Numbered from the stretch's first letter, positions 1-9,112 are shown. The stretch is DNA of 64,000 bases from Stygiobacter sp. (GCA_006218045.1 VBWB01000007.1:35629-99628), one strand, 5' to 3'. Numbers and translations: made by a program. Notes: generated by a model from the sequence alone, not told the origin.

Positions 1-590
1 ACGGTGGCGACCAGATGTTGGCCCCGCTGCTCGGCGGCCTGGACACGGGCCATGCGGGCGCGCAACCAGCGTTCCCCGGCCAGGGTGACGGCCACCGACG
101 ACGCCATGCCGAAAACGGCGATCAGGGCCAGGGGCGGGCTGATCAGCACCAGCACCAGGACGGTGAGGGCGGAAAACGGCACGTCCAGCACCGCGGTCAG
201 GGTGGCGGCAGTGTGGCTGCGCTCGACGCTGTCCACCGCGCGCATGATGTCGGCGCGGGCGGCGGCGGACAGGCGATCGAACACCGCCGCCCGGATGCCG
301 GCCAGGGCGGCGAAGCCGGCATTGCCGCGCTCGAGCGCGGCGGGGGCCAGGGCTTGCGCCGCCAGTCGGCGCCGCGCCTCGCGGAAGCCGAATTCCAGCA
401 CCAAGGCCAGACTGATGCCGACGCTCAGGGTGACCAGGGTGGCGTCGATGCCGTAGGGGACATAGCGGCCCAGCACCAGCATGACGAAAGCGGTGCTGGC
501 CAGCCCGAGGACGGTGATGAGCAGCGAAGCCGCCAGCAACTCGGCGAGAAGACGCGGGCGGCTGGTCAGGCTGCGCAGCAGGGACTGCAT
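1..590 (-). CDS. Type I secretion ABC exporter, N-terminal part (runs off left edge)
   Basis: Only the first ~196 codons lie in the window; the gene continues beyond position 1. The visible part starts MQSLLRSLTSRPRLLAELL and shows several hydrophobic segments of an ABC type-1 exporter membrane domain (for example around residues 18-40, 50-65 and 135-165), with the phrase YGIDATLVTLSVG typical of type I secretion (LapB/PrtD-like) permeases. No N-terminal peptidase motif is visible, and the nucleotide-binding domain would lie outside the window. The start codon shares one base with the stop of the TolC gene (TGATG), so the two are probably translationally coupled. With the upstream FecR/RTX protein this forms a secretion operon. 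The family is clear; the exact subfamily is inferred. Confidence 0.8.
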   Translation of the reverse strand, partial: MQSLLRSLTSRPRLLAELLAASLLITVLGLASTAFVMLVLGRYVPYGIDATLVTLSVGISLALVLEFGFREARRRLAAQALAPAALERGNAGFAALAGIRAAVFDRLSAAARADIMRAVDSVERSHTAATLTAVLDVPFSALTVLVLVLISPPLALIAVFGMASSVAVTLAGERWLRARMARVQAAEQRGQHLVAT

Positions 591-1876
591 CAGCGGACCG
601 CGTTCTCGTCCAACCGGCCCATGGTCGACAGCAAGGTGAAGGCGGCGATGGAGACGTCGGCCTCGGCGACGACGGCGGCGCTGTTGGCGTTGATCAGGGC
701 GGTTTCACCGGCCAGCACATCGATCAGCGAGCGGTTGCCCAGGCTGCGTTCCTTGCGCGCCAGGGTCAGGAACTCGTTGGCGATGTTGGATTGATTGCGC
801 AGGAAATCGGCCCGCGACGTCTGCGTCGCCAGATTTTCCCAGGCATTGCGCACCTGTTCCTCGACGATATCGTGGGCGTCGGCCAGCCGGGCATTGGCGG
901 CATTCACCGCGCTGTCGGCGGAACGGATGGAATTGACCACGGTGAAGCCCAGATTGAGCGGATAGGTCAGCTCGACCTTGGCCACCTGTTCGGTCTGGTT
1001 GCCCATGGTGCCGCTGTAATTCTGCTTGTTGCGGGCCTCGCCGATCAGATCCAGGCGGGGGTACAAGGTGGCCTCGGTCGCCTGTGCGGTCTTGGCGGCG
1101 CTGTCGGCGGCCAGCTTGGCCAGCTTCAACTGGATGCTGCCGGTCTTGGCGATGGCGGTGGCTTCGTCCAGTTGGGCCGGCAGTACATCGGCGGGGACCG
1201 GCGGCAGGACCATGGTGGTGACTTGGGCGGGGTCGCGACCGAAGACGGCGCGGAAGCGGTTTTGCGCCGTGGCCAGGGCGCCTTCGGCGGCGACGCGGGA
1301 CGCCTCGGCCCCGGCCAGTTGGGTCTTGGCTTGCAGGACGTCGGTGGACAGGCCCGAGCCGCGATCGACGCGGGCCTGTTCCAGCCCGGTCTGCTTGCGG
1401 ATATTGGCTTCGGATTCGCGGGCGAAGTCCACTTGGCGCTGGGTGCGCACCAGATTGATATAGGCGGTCACCGCCTCCAGCACCAAGGCCTGACGGGCGC
1501 CGGTCCTGGTCGCCTCGGCCTGGATCTTGGCCAGTTCCGCCTTGTCGATATTGGCGTTGGCGGCGCCGAAATCCCACAGCAATTGCTTGATCTGAAGCTC
1601 GTAGCGCTTCAGATAGGCGTCGGTGTCCTCGCTGCCGCTGGGCTTGTTCTGGCTTTCATAACCGTAATCCAGGGTGGTGGTCAGGGTCGGATACCAATTG
1701 CCGCGGGCGACCTCGAGCAGATTTTCGGCGCCGGTGACATCGGCCTCGGCCGCCTTCATGCGGTTATGGCCGGGCAGCATCTGATCCAGCATCTCGCGTA
1801 AGGATTCCGCCTTGGCCGACAGGGGGGCGAAAGCGAGCAGGGCCGCCGTCACGGCGGCAAGCGGCATCAGGCGCAT
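590..1876 (-). CDS. TolC-family outer membrane channel of type I secretion
   Basis: Predicted outer-membrane efflux channel of about 428 residues. A signal peptide (MRLMPLAAV...PLSAKA) is followed by a two-fold repeated, largely helical OEP region, with the TolC-like stretches YINLVRTQRQV near residue 145 and LTYPLNLGFTVVNSI near residue 305. I chose the ATG at 1876, which has an AAGGAA ribosome site and gives a clean signal peptide; an ATG 33 bases upstream would add a polar extension in front of it. It follows the FecR/RTX gene by about 40 bases and is coupled to the ABC exporter downstream. Its expected job is to form the outer-membrane exit duct for that exporter and its RTX substrate. 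Length and context fit the family well. Confidence 0.88.
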   Translation of the reverse strand: MRLMPLAAVTAALLAFAPLSAKAESLREMLDQMLPGHNRMKAAEADVTGAENLLEVARGNWYPTLTTTLDYGYESQNKPSGSEDTDAYLKRYELQIKQLLWDFGAANANIDKAELAKIQAEATRTGARQALVLEAVTAYINLVRTQRQVDFARESEANIRKQTGLEQARVDRGSGLSTDVLQAKTQLAGAEASRVAAEGALATAQNRFRAVFGRDPAQVTTMVLPPVPADVLPAQLDEATAIAKTGSIQLKLAKLAADSAAKTAQATEATLYPRLDLIGEARNKQNYSGTMGNQTEQVAKVELTYPLNLGFTVVNSIRSADSAVNAANARLADAHDIVEEQVRNAWENLATQTSRADFLRNQSNIANEFLTLARKERSLGNRSLIDVLAGETALINANSAAVVAEADVSIAAFTLLSTMGRLDENAVR

Positions 1877-1914
1877 GGGGGCGATTTTTCCTTGGCGGTG
1901 GTGGGGCATGGGGG

Positions 1915-4698
1915 TCAGACCATCACGATGTCGGTATTGTCGAAATTGGCGTCGGCCTGCGAATCCAGAATGGCGATATCCACCGCTGGCGTCGCCGATG
2001 TGGCGCGGTCGGCATCCCAGGCCAGGGCGGCCTTGCTGCTGCTGTTGGCATACATGACCAGCAAACCGCCGGTGCCCAGGGTGCCGCCGGCAGTGCTGAC
2101 GGCGGCCAGAGCGGTTTCGGCGTCGGCATAGGTCGCCCCGGTCAAAAGGACGAAATTGATGCCGGTCAGGTCGGCGGAGCTGTAATTGGTGCTGGCCAGC
2201 AGATGATAGGCGCTGGCATCGATGAAGGAATTGGCGGTCAGGGTGGCGGGCAAGGCAGCATAATCGGATATGTCCAGCACGATGGTATCATCGTTGTGGG
2301 AGAAGCTGGTGATGATGTCACCGTAATCGGTCGTCGCCGTGTATTTATAAATATCGGCACCGCCGCCGCCGGTCAGGGTATCGGCCCCACCACCGCCGAT
2401 CAGGGTGTCGTCGCCGTTGCCGCCCACCAAGCTTTCGGCGGCGGCCGAGCCGGTGATGACATCGTTGCCGCTGCCACCGGTCACCGTCTCGACGCCGCTG
2501 ACCGCGATGGTCTGGCCGCCGGCGGCCAGGGTGATGCTGTCGGTGCCGCTGCCGCCGATCACCGATTCCACCCCGTCCACCGTGGTCGACTGGTTGCCAT
2601 TGGCCAGGGTGACGATGTCGAGGCCGCTGCCGCCAACCACCGATTCGATGCCGCTGACGGTGATGGAATTGACGCTGTCATCCAAGGTGACGCTGTCGGT
2701 GCCGGCGCTGCCGGTGATGATGATATTGGTGAGCGACGCCTCGGCGGTGAAATGGGTGCCGCTGCCCGAAAAGTACATATTGTCCACATTGTTCAGGCTG
2801 GCGGAATGGTTGCCGGCATCCACCAGATAAAGCGCGTTGTCTCCGCTGCCCATATTGATGTTGTCGCTGCCCATGTTGCCGGTCAGCATCCAGTCCTGGT
2901 CGCCGGTCTGCAACAACGCGGAGGCGTCGCTGAACTGGGTTTCGCTGATGGAATCTGTGTAGTTGCTGAGGGTGATGCTGGTGCTGCCGCTGCTGCCGAT
3001 GGCGAAGGTGTTGGCGCCGGTGGTGTGGTGCAGGTCGATGGTTTCCACCCCGGCCACCCGCCAATTGACGTTGGGGCCGGCGGTGGCGAGGGTCAGCGAA
3101 TCGCTGTCGGTCGTCAAGTTCTCGTCGAGGAAGGTGTCGCCGGTGGACATGGCGCCGCTGATGGTGACGGTGTCGGTGCTTCCGCTGCCGACGATATAGT
3201 CGGTGACCCCATCGGTGACGGTGATGGTGGCGACGCCGCCGGTCAGGATATGCTCTTCGATGGGCTGGCTCAGCGCCTCGTCCTCGATCCGGTCGATGAC
3301 GTCCTGCAAGGCCTCGTCGATGATTTCACCGATTTCAAGGCCGAATTCACTGATCAGCGCCCCCAGATCGAACTCACCGGGGCCGAACTCGCCTAAGGGA
3401 TCGGGGCCGAATTCCCCCAACAACGGCCCGTCCTCGCCCAGCATCTGCGCGAACAGATCGTCGATTTCGTTCATCATGTTCTGGCCGTCCTGGCCGAACA
3501 GGCCCAGATCGGTGCCCAGCGCCTGGGCCAGATCGTTCAATGACCCGAACAGATCGGTTTCGGCGCCTTCGCGCGCCGCCTCGCCTTCGGCGTTCAGCGC
3601 ATTTTCGGCCTCGGCCTCGGTGGCGGCCTGCTCGGCGGCAGCCTTTTCCGCCGCCTCGGCTTGGGCTTGCTGCTGGGCTTCGGTGGCGGCGTCGGCCTGA
3701 CGCTGTTGCTGTTGCTGCTGAAGCTGTTCCGGCGACGGCGGCGGCGGCAGCGCCTGCAAGGTATCGCCGTATTGCTGCTGGATCTGTTGCGGCGACAGGA
3801 TCACCGGCGGCGGCGGCGCGGTGAAGGCGCTGGTGAACTGGGTGGTGGCGCCCGGCTGGCTCAGCATCTGGGTGCCGGCCTGGTTACTGACCGACATCTG
3901 GCCGACGGTACCGTCGGCATCGGGCAGCAGCGACACCGTGTTGTTCTGGCCTTCCGGCCCGGCAACGCCGGCCCCGGTGGTGCCGCGCACGCCGATATTG
4001 GCCACCGGCGTCTTCAATTGCATGGCGTCGGGCACGGATTTGGCGATGGCGCCGCTGGAAAACGAGAACGAACCGCCCTGGATCGCCAGCACTTCCTTGC
4101 CGCCGCCGCCGCCGGCATCGGGCAAGGTCATGTCGTCGACGCTCATGCGGCCATTGCCGCCCAAGGCAAAGGTCGAGCCGTCGTCGAAGGTGATGCCGAC
4201 CTTGCCGCCGCCGCCGGTGCTGATGATGTCGCCGACCTTGATCGCGTCGCCGTTTTTCACCGCGTCCTGGGTGCCGTCGGCGTGACGGACCTGGACTTGG
4301 CCGACGGCGTTGCTGACGGTGCCGATGGCCGGCGCTGGCGTCGCGCCGCCGGCTTGGGCGTATTGACCCGGAGCCAGCGGACCGGCCAGACGGACGGCCC
4401 AGTCGCCGGTCACCATCATGCCGCCATCGTCCCGCAAAGCGGGCGGATCGGGCAGATCGAAATAACCGGGCACCACCATGCTGACGCCATCAGTGCCGGT
4501 CAGCAGCAGATCGCCGCCGTCGCGGCCGAGATCGGCACCCCCCAGCCAATCGGCACCGGGAACCCGGATGTGGTCGCCGGTGGCGGAAAGGACGACGGGG
4601 TGGCTGAGCGAGGCATTGGCGTGGGGGAGCATGACCTGGTCTGCCAAACAGTGATGGGTCGGCGCGCCCGAATTCAGGGTTGATACCGACGGGCACAT
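1915..4698 (-). CDS. FecR-domain / RTX protein, predicted type I secretion substrate
   Basis: Protein of up to 927 residues. Residues ~120-260 look like a FecR domain (AVKNGDAIKVGDIISTG, then DGSTFALGG and NIGVRGTTGAG). Then come a proline patch, a Q/A-rich coiled segment (~315-375), an acidic G/F/L-rich segment with repeated LGEFGP units (~410-470), repetitive beta-rich sequence with GSGTDSITLA-type units, and RTX nonapeptides (GGNGDDTLIGGGGADTLTGG) near residues 770-800. The C-terminus is acidic then hydrophobic (NFDNTDIVMV), as in type I secretion signals. It is the first gene of the unit with TolC and an ABC exporter, so it is probably their cargo. There is no Sec signal peptide. The start is uncertain: the ATG at 4698 lacks a ribosome site, while one at 4632 has a weak AGG upstream. 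Function after export is unknown. Confidence 0.8.
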   Translation of the reverse strand: MCPSVSTLNSGAPTHHCLADQVMLPHANASLSHPVVLSATGDHIRVPGADWLGGADLGRDGGDLLLTGTDGVSMVVPGYFDLPDPPALRDDGGMMVTGDWAVRLAGPLAPGQYAQAGGATPAPAIGTVSNAVGQVQVRHADGTQDAVKNGDAIKVGDIISTGGGGKVGITFDDGSTFALGGNGRMSVDDMTLPDAGGGGGKEVLAIQGGSFSFSSGAIAKSVPDAMQLKTPVANIGVRGTTGAGVAGPEGQNNTVSLLPDADGTVGQMSVSNQAGTQMLSQPGATTQFTSAFTAPPPPVILSPQQIQQQYGDTLQALPPPPSPEQLQQQQQQRQADAATEAQQQAQAEAAEKAAAEQAATEAEAENALNAEGEAAREGAETDLFGSLNDLAQALGTDLGLFGQDGQNMMNEIDDLFAQMLGEDGPLLGEFGPDPLGEFGPGEFDLGALISEFGLEIGEIIDEALQDVIDRIEDEALSQPIEEHILTGGVATITVTDGVTDYIVGSGSTDTVTISGAMSTGDTFLDENLTTDSDSLTLATAGPNVNWRVAGVETIDLHHTTGANTFAIGSSGSTSITLSNYTDSISETQFSDASALLQTGDQDWMLTGNMGSDNINMGSGDNALYLVDAGNHSASLNNVDNMYFSGSGTHFTAEASLTNIIITGSAGTDSVTLDDSVNSITVSGIESVVGGSGLDIVTLANGNQSTTVDGVESVIGGSGTDSITLAAGGQTIAVSGVETVTGGSGNDVITGSAAAESLVGGNGDDTLIGGGGADTLTGGGGADIYKYTATTDYGDIITSFSHNDDTIVLDISDYAALPATLTANSFIDASAYHLLASTNYSSADLTGINFVLLTGATYADAETALAAVSTAGGTLGTGGLLVMYANSSSKAALAWDADRATSATPAVDIAILDSQADANFDNTDIVMV

Positions 4699-4859
4699 AA
4701 AGTCTACACCAAATGGTATATGCGGGGAACCGCAAATAGATACTAACCTTTAGTTTAAAATGACACGCAATTACCGACAAAAGATGTGATGGCGTTCCCG
4801 CCCCTTGTCAGCCCTGCCGCAGCGCGGTAATGACTGGTCACGGGAAAGGGGGAAGCATC

Positions 4860-5366
4860 ATGATCGAGCGCGCCATCGAGGGATTTCTGTTCTGGAGCCG
4901 CTGGCTGCTGGCCCCGCTTTATGTGGGCTTGACCGTCGTCCTGGTGTTTTTCGCCTTCAAGTTTTTCCAGGAGTTGATCCATCTGGTGCCGCTGCTGCCG
5001 CAGATGGCCGAGGCCGACCTGATCCTGACGGCGTTGGGTCTGATCGATCTGGCCCTGGTCGGCAACCTGCTGATCATGGTCATCCTGTCGGGCTATGAGA
5101 ACTTCATCTCCCGCATCGACCAGGCGGCGCAAACCGAAAAGCTGGCGTGGCTGGGCAAGGTCGATGCCGGCACCTTGAAGATCAAGGTGGCCGCCTCCAT
5201 CGTCGCCATTTCCTCGATCCATCTGCTCAAGGCCTTCGTCAACGTCCTGTCCATCCCCAACGATAAGCTGATGTGGCTGGTGATCCTGCACATGACCTTC
5301 GTCGTCTCGGCGCTGATCCTGGCCTATGTGGACAAGCTGGCCTTCTCCAGCCATCGGGATCACTGA
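4860..5366 (+). CDS. UPF0114 (YqhA-like) membrane protein
   Basis: Integral inner-membrane protein of 168 residues with hydrophobic segments near residues 12-35, 55-80, 110-130 and 135-155. The N-terminus (IERAIEGFLFWSRWLLAPLY), the segment LIDLALVGNLLIMVILSGYENFIS and the IHLLKAFVN motif are typical of the UPF0114/YqhA family, which has no established biochemical function. The start at 4860 is supported by a GGGGGAAG ribosome site 5 bases upstream; an earlier in-frame ATG at 4830 lacks one. It is followed three bases later by a second small membrane gene, so the two are probably co-transcribed. Confidence 0.85.
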   Translation: MIERAIEGFLFWSRWLLAPLYVGLTVVLVFFAFKFFQELIHLVPLLPQMAEADLILTALGLIDLALVGNLLIMVILSGYENFISRIDQAAQTEKLAWLGKVDAGTLKIKVAASIVAISSIHLLKAFVNVLSIPNDKLMWLVILHMTFVVSALILAYVDKLAFSSHRDH

Positions 5367-5369
5367 GCC

Positions 5370-5642
5370 ATGATGGATGCTGGCGAAATCAATTTCCTGG
5401 CCCTGCCCTTGGTGGCGCTGCTGGCTTTGGTCGGCGCGCCCTGGGCGTTTCGCCGCGCCGGCTTTTTGTGGGCCAAGGTGGTGTTCGGCTCGCTGACCGT
5501 ATTCTTCGCCGCCCTGGGCGCCGCCGGCATCATCATTTCGGTCCAGCACAAGACCGGGCTGTCGGCGCTGCCGCTGGCCTGGCTGGTGCTGCCGGCGCTG
5601 GTTTTCGCCCTTTATCGCATCAGCCGGATCAAGGCTGAGTAG
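5370..5642 (+). CDS. Small membrane protein of unknown function
   Basis: Ninety residues with three likely transmembrane segments (about 10-25, 35-58 and 65-82) and a basic C-terminal tail (YRISRIKAE). I do not recognise a family. It begins three bases after the UPF0114 gene, on the same strand, so it is probably expressed with it. The start codon is doubled (ATGATG). Translation from the second ATG is equally possible. Confidence 0.65.
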   Translation: MMDAGEINFLALPLVALLALVGAPWAFRRAGFLWAKVVFGSLTVFFAALGAAGIIISVQHKTGLSALPLAWLVLPALVFALYRISRIKAE

Positions 5643-5651
5643 CCGTCGCCC

Positions 5652-5794
5652 GTGGAAAAGTCCCTCGGCTTCGCCTCAGTGTACTTTTCCCCGATTTGAC
5701 GTGTAAAAATAGGTGCAGGGCCGTCCCAAGCCTATTTTCCTCCGCTTCAATGAACGGGGAAAAGTACACTGAGCGAAGCGAAGGACTTTTTCAC
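5652..5794. repeat. Long imperfect inverted repeat between convergent genes
   Basis: The left arm (5652-5693) and right arm (5755-5794) are about 40 bases each and reverse-complementary apart from two mismatches and two single-base gaps. Both contain CAGTGTACTTTTCCCCG or its complement. A second nested repeat, AAAATAGG (5706-5713) with CCTATTTT (5731-5738), lies in the spacer. The right arm covers the stop codon of the M23 peptidase gene. The element sits between convergent genes and could act as a two-way terminator or be a mobile palindromic repeat. Confidence 0.8.
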
Positions 5795-6585
5795 GAGCAG
5801 CAGGGCAGCACGGCCAACACCGTTTCCGGGTCCAGGCGCACATCCAGCCACGATGCCCCCCAATGCAGATGCGGCCCGGTGGCCCGACCGCTGGCCCCCA
5901 CCGCGCCGATGACCTGCCCCTTGGCGACGCTTTGGCCCTCGGTCACGTCGGTGCGCGACAGGTGGGCATAGACGCTTTGTAACCCCAGGCCATGGTCGAT
6001 CATCACCGTCTGGCCGGTGAAGAACATGTCCGGGTGGATCAAGCTGACGATGCCGTCGCCCGCGGCGCGGACCGGCGCGCCGGTGGTGGCGGCGATGTCG
6101 GTGCCGGAATGGGGGGCGCGGGCTTCGCCGTTCAATATCCGCTGGCTGCCGAACACGCCGGAGACGATGCCATCGGCGGGGGCGGCCAAGCCGGTCAGGA
6201 ACAGGGCACGCGGCGTTGAGTGCTGCCGGCGCTCGGCGATCAGACGGTTTTCCGCCTGGATGCGGGCCAGTTGCCCTGGGTCGGGGGTGACCTTGGCCGC
6301 CGGCAATCCGTCGATGCGCTGGATTGGCCAGTCGCGCTTGGCTATGGCCAAAACCCGGGTTTGCCCGCCGATGGTCAAGCTGGCGGTGGCGCCGGCATCG
6401 CGGCCAAAGCCCAGCAGGAAACGGCCCTCGCCATCACTGGGGACGGCCCGCCCGTCCAGGCTGATGGCGGTACCGGGCGGTGCTTGGCCGATGACCAGCC
6501 CGCCTTGCTCCAACGTGCCGCGCAACTCCCCGGCCCAGGCCGGCCCCACGGCCAGCAGCAGCACAAAACCCAACACACGGCGCAT
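5791..6585 (-). CDS. M23-family metallopeptidase, periplasmic
   Basis: Predicted cell-wall endopeptidase or LytM-like protein of 264 residues. It has a signal peptide (MRRVLGFVLLLAVGPAWAG), an N-terminal all-beta region, a short helical linker (~105-125) and a C-terminal M23/LytM domain (~135-255). The zinc ligands of the family are visible as HSGTDIA (~His159, Asp163) and HLHWG (~240), so the active site looks intact. The protein ends in an unusual Cys-Cys-Ser. It begins four bases after the stop of heme A synthase and probably shares its transcript, although no functional link is obvious. It would act on peptidoglycan cross-links or as a regulator of amidases. Confidence 0.88.
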   Translation of the reverse strand: MRRVLGFVLLLAVGPAWAGELRGTLEQGGLVIGQAPPGTAISLDGRAVPSDGEGRFLLGFGRDAGATASLTIGGQTRVLAIAKRDWPIQRIDGLPAAKVTPDPGQLARIQAENRLIAERRQHSTPRALFLTGLAAPADGIVSGVFGSQRILNGEARAPHSGTDIAATTGAPVRAAGDGIVSLIHPDMFFTGQTVMIDHGLGLQSVYAHLSRTDVTEGQSVAKGQVIGAVGASGRATGPHLHWGASWLDVRLDPETVLAVLPCCS

Positions 6586-6589
6586 ATCC

Positions 6590-7600
6590 CTATCTCCGAA
6601 CCGAGACCAGCGCCCATGTTAGCAGAGCCGCCAGCACCACCGCGCCCCCTTGATGCAGCGCCGCCAGAACCAGCGGGGCGCCGTGCAGCACGGTGGCGAT
6701 GCCCAGTCCGGCCTGAACCTGAACCCAGGCGCCGGCCAGCAGCAGTGGGCGCGGCCCGCGACGGCGCCAGCTCCAGAACGCCAGCAGCGACAGGCAGGCC
6801 CAGACGGTAACCGCCAGCACCCGGTGCACATATTGCACCGAGGCCGGGTCGGCGACGGCGTTGATCAGCGGCGGCGACGGCAGCCAGCCGCCTTGCATCA
6901 GCGGAAAGCTATTGTGGATGCGCCCCGCATCCAGCCCGGCGACCAGGGCGCCCCAGGTCATGGCGGCCAGGGCCAGGGCGGCGACGAAACACAAGGTGGT
7001 GAACAGCAGGCGGTGGCGCTGGCGGGAATGATCGCGCAGCGCCAGGGCACACCAGATCAGCGCCGCCAGGATGATCAGGGCCAGCAGCAGATGAGCGGCA
7101 AGGCGGAAATGACTGACTTCGGGACGCTCGGCCAGGCCGCTGGCCACCATCAGCCAGCCCATCAGCCCTTGGCCGCCGCCCAGGGCCAGCAGCCCCAACA
7201 GGCGTGGCAGCCACCCCGTCGGCACCATGCGCCGCCAGACGAACCAGAGCAGCGGCAGGGCGAAGGCCAGGCCGATCAGCCGCCCCCACAGGCGATGCAC
7301 ATATTCCAGCCAGAAGATGGACTGATAACCGGCCAGATCCATCCCGGCGTTGATCAGCCGGAATTCCGGGCTTTGCCGATAAAGGGCGAAGGCTTCTTCC
7401 CACTGGGCGGCGTCGAGGGGCGGCAGCAGATGATGGGGATTCCATTGGGTCATGGACAGGCCCGATCCGGTCAGCCGGGTCAGCCCGCCCAAGGTCACCA
7501 TCACCGCCACCATGGCCGCCACCATCAGCAGCCACGCCGCCAGGGTGCGGCGGTGGCGATCATGCCGGCAATCCGGATCATGGGCGATGGCATCTCTCAT
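6590..7600 (-). CDS. ctaA: Heme A synthase (COX15/CtaA)
   Basis: Converts heme O to heme A for cytochrome c oxidase in the inner membrane. The sequence has eight hydrophobic segments and the family motifs GGLTRLTGSGLSM near the N-terminus, WLEYVHRLWGR (heme-ligating His), GLMGWLMVASGL, VSHFRLAAHLLLAL, NSFPLMQGGW and VQYVHRVLA. This matches the alphaproteobacterial type-2 CtaA of about 340-350 residues. The ATG at 7600 is the most conservative start; two nearby upstream ATGs (7609 and 7627) are also in frame. It is followed by the M23 peptidase gene. It is divergent from pmbA, with only ~78 bases between the two. Confidence 0.95.
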   Translation of the reverse strand: MRDAIAHDPDCRHDRHRRTLAAWLLMVAAMVAVMVTLGGLTRLTGSGLSMTQWNPHHLLPPLDAAQWEEAFALYRQSPEFRLINAGMDLAGYQSIFWLEYVHRLWGRLIGLAFALPLLWFVWRRMVPTGWLPRLLGLLALGGGQGLMGWLMVASGLAERPEVSHFRLAAHLLLALIILAALIWCALALRDHSRQRHRLLFTTLCFVAALALAAMTWGALVAGLDAGRIHNSFPLMQGGWLPSPPLINAVADPASVQYVHRVLAVTVWACLSLLAFWSWRRRGPRPLLLAGAWVQVQAGLGIATVLHGAPLVLAALHQGGAVVLAALLTWALVSVRR

Positions 7601-7678
7601 TTTCGGCATATGGGGCGGGGTTCCCACGCTGCCAAGCCCGTGCTAGCCTTGCTGCCCGTACCCGTCCCGGAGGAAGTC

Positions 7679-9022
7679 ATGTCCACTGCCGATACCCTGT
7701 CTTTGCTGGATGGGCTGGTGGCGCAGGCCCGCCGGGCCGGTGCCGATGCCGCCGACGCGGTGGCGGTGGACAATGTGTCGCTGTCGGTGGGCGTGCGCCT
7801 GGGGCAGTTGGAACGGATGGAACGGTCGGAAGGCGCCGATATCGGTCTGCGCGTGCTGATCGGCAAGCGTCAGGCCATGGTGTCGTCGTCGGACCGTTCG
7901 CCCGATGCCTTGGGCGAACTGGTCGACCGCGCCGTCGCCATGGCCCGCGCCGTGCCGGAAGATCCCTTCGCCGGCCTGGCCGATCCGTCGGAACTGGCGC
8001 GCGAATTTTTGGATTTGCAGGCCTGCGACCCGACCGAGCCGTCGGCGGAAGCCCTGCTGGAGATGGTCAAGGCGGCCGAGGATTCCGCCCGCGCCGTGCC
8101 CGGGGTGACCAATTCGGAAGGGGCGGAGGCCGGCTGGGGCCGCTCGGCGGTGGCTTTTGTCGGCTCCAACGGCTTTGCCTTCGGCTATGCCGCCACCTCG
8201 GGCTCGTTGTCGGCGGCGGTGCTGGCCGGTGATGCCGCGCAGGGCATGGAGCGCGATTACGATTATACCCAGGCGGTGTTCATGGCCGATCTGCGCACCC
8301 CCGAGGATGTGGGCCATCAGGCCGGACGCCGCGCCGTCCGCCGGCTGGGCGCGCGCAAGGTCAAGACCTGTCAGGTGCCGGTGGTGCTCGATCCCCGGGT
8401 CAGCCGTGGTCTGGTCGGGTCATTGGCCGGGGCCATCAACGGTGCCGGGGTGGCGCGCGGCACCTCGTTTCTCAAGGACAAGATGGGGCAGCGCCTGTTC
8501 GCCCCCGGTACCCGCATCGTCGACGACCCGCACCGCCTGCGCGGCCTGCGTTCGCGCCCCTGCGACGGCGAGGGCGTGGCCACCCGCCGCCTGAACGTGG
8601 TGGAAGACGGGGTGCTGACCACTTGGCTGATGGATTGCCGCTCGGCCCGCCAACTGGGTCTGAAAAGCACCGGCCATGCCAGCCGCGGCACCGCCAGCCC
8701 ACCCAGCCCGTCGGCCAGCAATTTCTATATGGAGGCGGGGGCGGTGACGGTGGCCGAGATGATCGGCGACATTCATGACGGCTTTTACATCACCGAATTG
8801 TTCGGCCAGGGCGTCAACGGCGTCACCGGCGATTATTCACGCGGTGCCGCCGGCTTCTGGATCGAGGCCGGAGAGGTGGTCTACCCGGTGTCGGAAGTCA
8901 CCGTGGCCGGAAATCTCAAGGACATGTTCCTGAACTTGACCCCGGCCAGCGACCTGGAATTCCGCTATGGCGTCGATTGCCCGACCGTGCGCATCGACGG
9001 CATGACCGTGGCGGGTCGCTGA
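7679..9022 (+). CDS. pmbA: PmbA/TldE, partner subunit of the TldD-TldE protease
   Basis: Protein of 447 residues of the TldD/PmbA family, the subunit that lacks the metal-binding HExxxH motif and pairs with TldD in maturation or degradation of unstructured peptides and modified microcins. Recognisable stretches are SVSLGVRLGQLERMERSE-like sequence near residue 40, SRGLVGSLAGAINGAGVARGTSFL (~240), SNFYMEAG (~345), ITELFGQGVNGVTGDYSRGAAG (~370) and TVAGNLKDMF (~410). The ATG at 7679 follows a strong GGAGGAAG site. TldD is not in the window. Confidence 0.93.
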   Translation: MSTADTLSLLDGLVAQARRAGADAADAVAVDNVSLSVGVRLGQLERMERSEGADIGLRVLIGKRQAMVSSSDRSPDALGELVDRAVAMARAVPEDPFAGLADPSELAREFLDLQACDPTEPSAEALLEMVKAAEDSARAVPGVTNSEGAEAGWGRSAVAFVGSNGFAFGYAATSGSLSAAVLAGDAAQGMERDYDYTQAVFMADLRTPEDVGHQAGRRAVRRLGARKVKTCQVPVVLDPRVSRGLVGSLAGAINGAGVARGTSFLKDKMGQRLFAPGTRIVDDPHRLRGLRSRPCDGEGVATRRLNVVEDGVLTTWLMDCRSARQLGLKSTGHASRGTASPPSPSASNFYMEAGAVTVAEMIGDIHDGFYITELFGQGVNGVTGDYSRGAAGFWIEAGEVVYPVSEVTVAGNLKDMFLNLTPASDLEFRYGVDCPTVRIDGMTVAGR

Positions 9023-9112
9023 GTCTCTTCCCAAGGTCTTAACCATTTGGTAAGACTCATGGTATCGGTTCCTCGCCAGAACGGCGAGGCCAGGGGATAA
9101 GGACGTCACGCC

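Noticed and set aside
4490..4780. A 96-residue open frame upstream of the FecR/RTX gene on the same strand in another frame
   Set aside because: It overlaps the start of a clear gene, is rich in Arg and Pro as shadow frames are, and lacks a ribosome site.
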